Origin: Siderastrea siderea
Lineage: Eukaryota; Cnidaria; Anthozoa; Scleractinia; Rhizangiidae
Direction: 5' to 3'
Assembly: GCA_964030785.1 (NCBI GenBank)
Contig: OZ034971.1
Coordinates: 44,192,304 to 44,256,303 of the forward strand
DNA: 64,000 nt
Each line of letters starts with the position of its first letter. Positions within the stretch are counted from its first letter, which is position 1. Position numbers and translations under genes: made by a program. Under the pieces are notes generated by a model. That model was not told where the DNA came from, did not search any database, and was given only the letters and a program-made list of their open reading frames with translations. Positions 57,694 to 64,000 of the stretch are shown here, piece by piece.

Positions 57694-57987
57694 TTAGAAC
57701 TTCTTTACGTCTCCATAATCAATAATTGACTCTGGGAGTGAAAGGGTTAACCTTGTTGGAGCGTTTGAGCAAGACAGGTCACAATCTGGGATCCATACAT
57801 TTAAGTAGAAAGGCAAAAACAATTTTTCCAAGTCTTTATTTAAATGACATTCATATACTGGAGTGACACGCACATAAGCAGCAAAGAACTTCACTCCTTC
57901 TGTTTCTAAGCAAGCATCGTTGTCAGTTTGTCCTACATATGTTAACAGTTGTATGGACGACTTTGAGGTCCACGAGCGTTCAAGCAT
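57694..57987 (-). other. Unassigned ORF
   Basis: 97 codons from an ATG, reading MLERSWTSKSSIQLLTYVGQ and later FAAYVRVTPVYECHLNKDLE. Amino-acid use is protein-like, but I recognise no domain. Its end overlaps sequence resembling a TTAA-MITE end (CTCTGGGAGTGAAAGGGTTAA), so it may be a fragment. Confidence 0.3.
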
Positions 57988-58239
57988 GGTTCAAAATCAA
58001 AGTCTTAACGAGTACAGTAAAAACTCGAATATAAGAACCTAATTTTTGAGAACCTGTAAGGCTAAGATTTCCATTTAAACCCCCTTTACATAAGAACCTG
58101 TCCTAAAATTGGAAACAGGTTCTTTATAGAATTCGTTTAAAACTTAGAATTCATAATCTGGCCAGGCATTATATTGCTGTGTTCTAAAATAGGTAAGCTT
58201 TGTTTTACTGATGTTTCTTCAGTATAAAAGCATTGAGAG

Positions 58240-58394
58240 AAATAAAATAAATATATGTAAAGAAGATCCTCGCAGTTATTAACGCAACTTATGCAGTTGC
58301 GAAAAGAAAGCCTGAAAAAATCAGGCTTGCCGGGATTCGAACCCTGACCTCTGCGATACCGGTGCAGCGCTCTAACCAATTGAGCTAACAAGCC
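58240..58394 (-). repeat. tRNA-derived SINE
   Basis: The head 58324-58394 reads GGCTTGTTAGCTCAATTGG (A box) and GGGTTCGAATCCC (B box). The 7-bp acceptor stem GGCTTGT/GCAAGCC pairs fully, but the T arm is a base short and position 33 is C, so it is not a functional tRNA. The body continues to CTGCGAGGATCTTCTTTACA and TATATTTATT. Frequent translations such as MLAQLVRALHRYRRGQ come from this head and are not genes. Confidence 0.8.
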
Positions 58395-58447
58395 AACTGG
58401 GAGCTGGTCATTAAATTGGTTCGTAATATACCCGGGAAAGATGAAGA

Positions 58448-58612
58448 TGAAATTATTAATATATGAAATTCATATATTTGAACTGCGGAATGAAGAAATA
58501 TATGTAAAGAAGATCCTCGCAGTTAATAACGGCAAGCCTGCGAGGATCTTCTTTACATATATTTCTTCATTCCGCAGTTCAAATATATGAATTTCATATA
58601 TTAATAATTTCA
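58448..58612. repeat. 75-bp perfect palindrome from SINE tails
   Basis: 58448-58522 and 58538-58612 are exact reverse complements with a 15-base loop. The right arm begins CTGCGAGGATCTTCTTTACA, identical to the body end of the SINE at 58240-58394 and extended by ATTCCGCAGTTCAAATATAT. So the palindrome is two SINE 3' parts fused head to head. Confidence 0.85.
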
Positions 58613-58953
58613 GAAATAAAATAGTAAAATAGGGTTTGTATTTATTTAGCTCAGTTGCAGTCATTTAGACATCATTATATGCATGTTTTATATAAACAAT
58701 AGACATTACCAACATTCCTCCAGCAACAAAAACATTTTTTCTTAAGAAAATAAGAACCTGAATAGCCTAATTTTCCAGTGAACACCAATTATAGAAGTAC
58801 CTTTTGAGGCTATCTTGGAAAAATGCAGGTACTTATATGCGGGTTTTACTACGCACTACCAGTAAGTGTGGTGCAGTTTGAAATTAATGAAAATACAGCT
58901 TATTTGGGTTATTGAACATGAGACAACACATGTTCACAAGCTAAATTGTCCGA
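58613..58953. other. Non-coding stretch
   Basis: AT-rich 3' flank of the minus-strand exon at 58954-59642; nothing else recognisable. Confidence 0.5.
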
Positions 58954-59642
58954 TTAAAGGAATGGTGACAGAGACCTTTTTCCTTCCATAACCAAGCACT
59001 GGCTGAGAATTCGCAGCACTGGAATAAAAGACATTTCAGAATGGCTTTCATAGTCAGAACACCACACTTCAAGAGGGTCTGGATACCAATGCTTTTCTGG
59101 GTGCCTCTTGAACCAATCAACTTCAACAAGAACAAAAGTCAACTTCCGTCTTCTGCAGGAGCCTTGCTTCACAACCACATCATTTGTCAAGAATCTCCGA
59201 ACTCTTCCTGGTCTGCACTCCCCATTGTACCAGTTGGCTACAACACCACAGTTGTTAGAACATCTGAAAATACTACTGCTGATTCGAGCTCTTGAGAAAC
59301 TGTCACAGAGTCTTTGAACCCTAACTATCTCACAATTAGGGAGCAAAGTCTGGTACATCTTGGTTAGTTGAGAAGTATCATCTTCATCCAAAGGTATTCT
59401 CTTAATAGGTGGCAAGGGAACAACCACTTCCTTTGGATTGTCACTTAAAGTAAAGTTCACTGTTGCTGGATCTCCATACACTAGACTTGACCTGTCAAGG
59501 CAAGGTCGATCTGCATTCAGCATCTCACCTACGGTACCACTCTGTCTACCCAAAAGAAGCTGCCGAAACTCATTGTACTCATCTGGAAAGTCAATAATAC
59601 GAAGCTTGTTATCTCGCAGAAATCGTCGCATCAACTGAATAC
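58954..59642 (-). CDS. Last exon of a transposon-derived protein
   Basis: Entered after TTATTTCTTGTAG and running to the stop at 58954-58956; no lesion. The first part reads IQLMRRFLRDNKLRIIDFPD. The later part CRRRKLTFVLVEVDWFKRHP, then EVWCSDYESHSEMSFIPVLR, matches a conserved C-terminal block often seen in CACTA-like and related transposon proteins of cnidarians, where a beta-rich domain ends in EVWC...SFIPVxRI. I recall the pattern but not a formal family name. Upstream exons were not found within 1 kb, so it may be a partial copy. Confidence 0.55.
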
Positions 59643-60252
59643 CTACAAGAAATAAACCACATCAAAAACAATAATAAATATAAAAAATAGCAAGGTAAAC
59701 ATGTCCTCTTAGCCTCTAATGGCCAAAAACCCCTGAGATAAGTTCCCACTATATAATTAAGAATAAGAAATTGATCTGTAAAGGTGTACTAAGTATGCTT
59801 ACTACCCATACAGCGTATTTAAATGAAAGTTAAACAGGTAAACAATCTCATTACAGCCATTTCATTTCCATGTGTAGACATGAGCTCACTGGCATAATGT
59901 CACTGAGTGAAATTATTATTACTGTTTATAAATAACAATTGCGTAGGCAACTCCTAGTGCTCTTTCCATTTACTTGCTGTGGCCTCTCAACTAATAGGAT
60001 AACCTATTGCCTAGTTTTAATTCTCACTGGGGTTAGCATTTGCAAAAGTCACCCAAAATTGGCCAGCTTAATTGCTGCTTTAAAATATTGGGATATTTTA
60101 TGGGCTGCATGGAAAAACGAGGAAAATGCAAACATTTGGATTTATAAACTGGGATACCCGTTAAGAATAGCGAAACGTAAGTAACTTTACTTACAAGGAA
60201 ATTTAAAAAAATTGACTTACCAGTACATTTAAACTATGGTTAAAAAATCCAG
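59643..60252. other. Non-coding stretch
   Basis: No exon with proper borders. A plus ORF at 59939-60184 has no domain and ends at a GTAAGT; its frame shows no coding bias that I can judge. Confidence 0.4.
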
Positions 60253-60256
60253 TTAA

Positions 60257-60846
60257 CCCTATTCTGCCTGGGGGGGAGGCACATTGTGCCCGCGCTGACT
60301 TTAACAAATTATAACTTTTAAACGGCTAGACGAATATTCACCAAATCTCATGACTTTTCCTAAAATTTATCAGAGAACATTTTCCTGTGTCAATGATGTA
60401 TCTATGATGATTGACGTCTCCATAGCAACCGTCTACTCAGAAGTGTATTTTGACTATTTTCAGTCTTTTTTCAGGTTTTCCCCCTTCGTTTGTAAGAAGA
60501 TAATTTTTTTACTTTTGTGTGCTTGTTTTGATTAAGTATGTTTCTTAGAACAAAATCATATATTTTTTGGTGATGTCATTGTCAGCTGTATGACTGCAGG
60601 TTTGGGATTCAAGATGGCAGCCTCAAATTCAAAATGGCGGGTTTGTGACGTTATTGTGACATCACGACACGTCATAATTGACAGGTCATAAGCCCAAATC
60701 TGTTAAGCTAATGACGTGATACAAACGTGCCAAGTTTCATCGCAAGAGCTTTAATACTTTTCGAGATCTATAGGGAGGGGGCACTTTGTGCCCCCCACCC
60801 CACCCCCCAGGCTCAGAAACTCAAAAAAAGCCTAGGCAGAATAGGG
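60257..60846. mobile_element. TTAA-flanked MITE
   Basis: Ends CCCTATTCTGCCTGGGGGG and the complementary GCCTAGGCAGAATAGGG, bordered by TTAA at 60253-60256 and 60847-60850. Subterminal GGCACATTGTGCC and GGCACTTTGTGCC motifs mirror each other. 590 bp, non-coding. Confidence 0.75.
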
Positions 60847-61089
60847 TTAAGTTACGTGTAATGTTACTGTTCATCCTTAGCCTTAGATTTCTTACGTATT
60901 TTTCCCTCATTAATTCACATCTTTTATGGCTTAATCCCATTGATATGAGTTGTAAGGCTTATGCCTTTTTTGTCAAGAGGATGCCTAACATATTTGCCTT
61001 AGCGATGTTCAAGTTTCTTCAGCTTTCATCCTTCAGTTAATCATATTAAGTAATGATTGTCCATTAATTTCATTGGTTTCCAATTATAG

Positions 61090-61849
61090 GAGCCATTGTC
61101 AGGTACTACGAAACCAAAAGGAAACTACATTTAAACTCCCTGCCAGAAAACCGCCAAAAAGCAGACAGGCAAAAAGAAGAGAACAAGTTACGCTCATGAC
61201 GGAAGAGGGTAAGTCTGTTTAACCGAGTGCTATTCAAATTTATTCTGTTTTAGTTAAACTGGTAGGGGTCGGAGTTCAAATAAAAATGAATGTTTACACA
61301 CTACTTCTAGTAAAATGTTAAATAAATAAGGGACAAATAGGAAAGAATGATAAGTATTGTGGCATAATTTTAATGTTTTCTTGTTTATTTAATTTTGTTC
61401 AGCTTTTTAGTGCCCGAGTAAAAGTGGCAAGAGGCCAAGAAAAAGATAGGTTGAAAGAGTTACATTATGACTATGTCAGTGATGAGGAGGACTGTGAAGG
61501 AGGAAGGTGGAGTGTCAGGCGTCCTGTGTGGAGATAAAAAACAGCAGATGCTTTGATGGCTAAACTACAACAAAGAATAAACACAGACAGGGAGGATGAT
61601 GTAAGGCCACGTGTGCCAAGAGTAGACGGACCTCCTTCTGAAAGAGCAAAGCCCAGGGTACTTGTCGCTTGGGCACTGGTACAGGAAGAACCAGGAGAAG
61701 ATGAGGATGATCAGCAAGATGAGATTGACGGGCAAGAAGTGGAAAATGAAAGTCGAGAGGAGTATGTCGAGCCCCGAAAACCAAAAAGAAGGAAGACCTC
61801 TCACCGAAGGCTCCGAAGCATTGACAGTGAAGACTCTGACAGTGATTAA
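61090..61849 (+). pseudogene. Fragment of a repeated transposon-protein C-terminus
   Basis: Two exons, 61090-61208 (CCAATTATAG acceptor, GTAAGT donor) and 61403-61849 (TTTTGTTCAG acceptor). The first reads AIVRYYETKRKLHLNSLPEN, then KLRS*RKR with a TGA. The second reads RLKELHYDYVSDEEDCEGGR and PVWR*KTADALMAKLQQRIN with a TAA, then a Glu/Asp- and Lys/Arg-rich tail (RKPKRRKTSHRR). The HYDY-SDEE and R-PWR/PVWR motifs are typical of a common cnidarian transposon-encoded protein as I remember it. Two stops mark it as decayed. Confidence 0.55.
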
Positions 61850-62075
61850 CCCTATCACTCTGGAAACATAAATGCTAAATTTTTTGTGTAACCTGCTGAA
61901 AAACTAACAACAATTTTTTCTATACTTTTCCATATAGCTTGGGGCCATTTTGTACAGGTACACTGTAGCTGTAGATGGAACACGAGAGTAGTGCTTCATG
62001 ACATTCATTCGAATGGTCATACCATAATTAGAAAGAAATTCTCAGTACGCCAGACCCAAGATTGGAGTGAAAGTG
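61850..62075. mobile_element. TTAA-flanked MITE
   Basis: Ends CCCTATCACTCTGG and the complementary TTGGAGTGAAAGTG with TTAA at 61846-61849 and 62076-62079. 226 bp. The left TTAA supplies the stop codon of the decayed ORF at 61403-61849. Confidence 0.6.
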
Positions 62076-62079
62076 TTAA

Positions 62080-63582
62080 TCCTGTGACAATTAACTTCTA
62101 AGCGTATTTAGCACTGGTTGATGCTAAGGCTGACAAAAAATTAATAATAAGAATATAGTTTCTGTTGGTGAATTATAATATGCACTTATTGACTGAGTGG
62201 ATTGGCTGAACAGGGAAATATTGGGCTCGATCGAGGCTCGGTCCGTGCGCCATGACCGAGAGCAAAATATTTTCCCGTCCAGTTCGACCTCACTCCGTCA
62301 ATAAGTATTTTATCATACCACCTTTATGACGCTTAATTTTATTGGAGTATTTTAAAAGGTACTTTTGAATAAAGAAAGTTTAGTGCGCGCACTAAATGAA
62401 CAAATCGTACTAGTATAATAGGGATGATAACTGGACTAAAAACTAAGTTTAGGTGATTTCATGAGTGAAAGTCAAGTCAAGGGCTCTTTTGGTTATGTAT
62501 ATAGGTCATACAAACTACCAGATATGAAAACATTCCATAATTTTTTTAACGTTTTGTACAGTAAGACACTCCTTACCAAGGAAAAGGTTTTTTTTCAGCG
62601 TCAGGATATGTACAATCCTGATATAGGTGTCATTTCGTGATTTATTTATTTGTAAATATATTCTATTGAGGTTCCCATCAAATAAAGTTTTGTTGAATGG
62701 CACATGTATTTAAAGTCTCTATTTGCTTACGTTCACTTATATCCAAAGTAGGCCTCGTGTACAGGAATTTACGTACGGTTATACTTAAGATGATAACACG
62801 AAAATCACCCGCACGCGAGACCGAACATTAGAATACCAAAGCGTATACGCGCTTAGGCATTTTACGATTAATTCCGAACAGATGCCAGCTGAAAAGAACT
62901 GAACGTCTTCTTGTCCAAGAGTGTTCAAATAGAATACCGCATGTGTGCTGAGTATGAAAAGTCGTATACTCTTGAACACGAACAGTGTTCGAACATGTCC
63001 ACATTGAATACCCCAGAACACCCAAATTGGTATAATGTTCAAGAGTGTTCAAACAGAATACGTCACGTGTGATCCGCATGAAAAGTCGTGTGCTATCGAA
63101 CACGAGAAGTGTTCCAAGATGTCCGGGTTGGAATATCAGAAAACCACGCGCAATCACTCGTTGCACTAGATACTCGTGTTGAAAATGACTCGAATACCTG
63201 ACGTATATATCAGTATTCGGACGTGTTCACTCCGGGGGCACTGTTCGTCAGTGTCGTGTTCGAGTCGTATGCGGGTACGAATACTTGGGGGTATTCTAAA
63301 ATGTTCAAGAAACTAAGGTTCTTCAGCGCTCGAAGGTGGCCTATACCTGACGTAAACAAACTAACAGTTGGTCGTATGAGTTTTGAATACCTCGACACAT
63401 TCTAAGATATTCGATTTGAAAACGGAAAAACAGGCCGGATCCTAATAGGATATCCCAGGTGTACGTCTCGTCATGCGAGAATACCATCGTATACGAGGTG
63501 TTTATCGTTCCGTATTCGGGCAAACACGGACCCGAATATTTGTCTTTTGGTGCAGTGTTATTACTTACAGGAAAATCGAAAT
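62080..63582. repeat. Non-coding, with a GTGTTC/GAATAC-rich repeat
   Basis: From 62900 to 63520 the phrases GAGTGTTCAAA, AGAATACC, GAAAAGTCGT and GAACACGA recur in both orientations at irregular spacing. Related sequence occurs at 55970-56100. Before 62900 nothing is recognisable. Confidence 0.5.
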
Positions 63583-64000
63583 TTAGCTCAAGTCTAAATC
63601 AACTGAATTATGTTCGACGCGACAAAAGCGATTTCTGACCGGCTCTATGGTTTGCAACAATTTCTCCTCCCAATCTTGCTTCTTCACGTGCTTCTCAAAA
63701 TCCAGCAAATTCTTTGTTCTCAAAGCGCGTGGCAAGCGTCTTTTCTGGAATTTGTCGATCAAAACAAGGATCACTGACGAATCCCCCGTGTCACCCCGCC
63801 TCTGGGCGGCCATGTGCAGCTCTTGCCGGCAGAAGTTGCTGGCGAGGTAGTTGTCGGACAAAACAATCAGCACTTGACGGCTGCCATACACACTGTCCGC
63901 CATGTTTTGGACGATAGGCCTTCGGTTGGTTGGTCTGTCGGTCGCTCCGTCAGTCGCTTGGTTGGTTGGTTGGTTGGTTGGTTGGTTAGTTGATTGGTTG
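63583..64000 (-). CDS. TIR-domain protein, 3' part
   Basis: The frame runs from the right edge of the window to the stop at 63583-63585. It covers the middle and end of a TIR domain: RPIVQNMADSVYGS then RQVLIVLSDNYLASNFCRQE (box 2 region and following strand-helix), VILVLIDKFQKRRLPRAL, and LLDFEKHVKKQDWEEKLLQT near the end (box 3 Phe-Trp is replaced by DWEEKLL). TIR domains act in Toll/IL-1R/MyD88 signalling in animals. Reading further 5', the frame is open through a (TTGG)n-like repeat translating as Asn-Gln-Pro-Thr repeats, so the true exon border is uncertain. Receptor or adaptor type cannot be told from this part. Confidence 0.75.
   Translation of the reverse strand, partial: NQSTNQPTNQPTNQATDGATDRPTNRRPIVQNMADSVYGSRQVLIVLSDNYLASNFCRQELHMAAQRRGDTGDSSVILVLIDKFQKRRLPRALRTKNLLDFEKHVKKQDWEEKLLQTIEPVRNRFCRVEHNSVDLDLS
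63953..64000. repeat. (TTGG)n simple repeat at window edge
   Basis: About ten copies of TTGG/GGTT. It overlaps the open frame of the TIR-domain gene. Confidence 0.85.

Noticed and set aside
58324..58394. Functional tRNA gene
   Set aside because: The acceptor stem is perfect, but the T arm is one base short, position 33 is C, and the head is attached to a SINE body with tail.
1..64000. CRISPR array or bacterial operon structure
   Set aside because: Repeats present are minisatellites, MITEs and SINEs; genes have introns and there is no repeat-spacer pattern or ribosome-binding site organisation.

Overview
The window looks like repeat-rich nuclear DNA of a marine invertebrate, most likely an anthozoan cnidarian such as a stony coral. 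The evidence is GT-AG introns, AT-rich spacer, tRNA-headed SINEs, many MITEs, a DIRS-type tyrosine-recombinase retroelement, an Ig-receptor gene and a TIR domain. The species is an inference; nothing in the sequence proves it.

Layout. 1-5.6 kb: non-coding, with a PIF/Harbinger-like MITE, a tRNA-like SINE and a small MITE. 5.6-12.5 kb: an AACTACAAG/ACATG-type minisatellite split by a DIRS-like element (6051-10943) with all diagnostic parts: terminal inverted repeats, internal complementary region, gag, RT-RNase H and an intact tyrosine recombinase. 12.7-16.4 kb, minus strand: four phase-1 exons giving Ig-Ig-Ser/Thr stalk-transmembrane segment-stop. 18.8-28 kb: mostly non-autonomous DNA elements, among them a foldback element, a split minisatellite, a MULE-like long-TIR element with 9-bp target duplication, and a TIR-bounded unit carrying a broken PB1 domain.

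28.3-50.2 kb is the most interesting part. At least 14 plus-strand exons with mutually consistent phases can be joined into one long gene. It has an N-terminal coiled coil, a DDE-like transposase core with a C-x2-C motif, and a C-terminal Ulp1/C48-like cysteine protease region one frame away. Its fourth-largest intron region (42.7-46.5 kb) carries two intact minus-strand genes, a C2H2-finger protein and a protein kinase. The N-terminal exon is cut by a separate 5.64-kb DNA transposon (29252-34895) with ~280-bp TIRs and a CGGGGA target duplication. That transposon encodes an intact two-exon IS3-like DDE transposase and, on the other strand, a HECT-like protein. Removing it with one target copy restores the exon exactly. 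The large gene also has a TGA codon and two phase or frame slips, so this copy appears dead.

50.2-64 kb: SINEs, TTAA-flanked MITEs, a GC-rich TIR element, a degenerate copy of the second Ig exon, fragments of transposon-derived genes, a 75-bp perfect palindrome made from SINE tails, and the 3' part of a TIR-domain gene running off the right edge on the minus strand.
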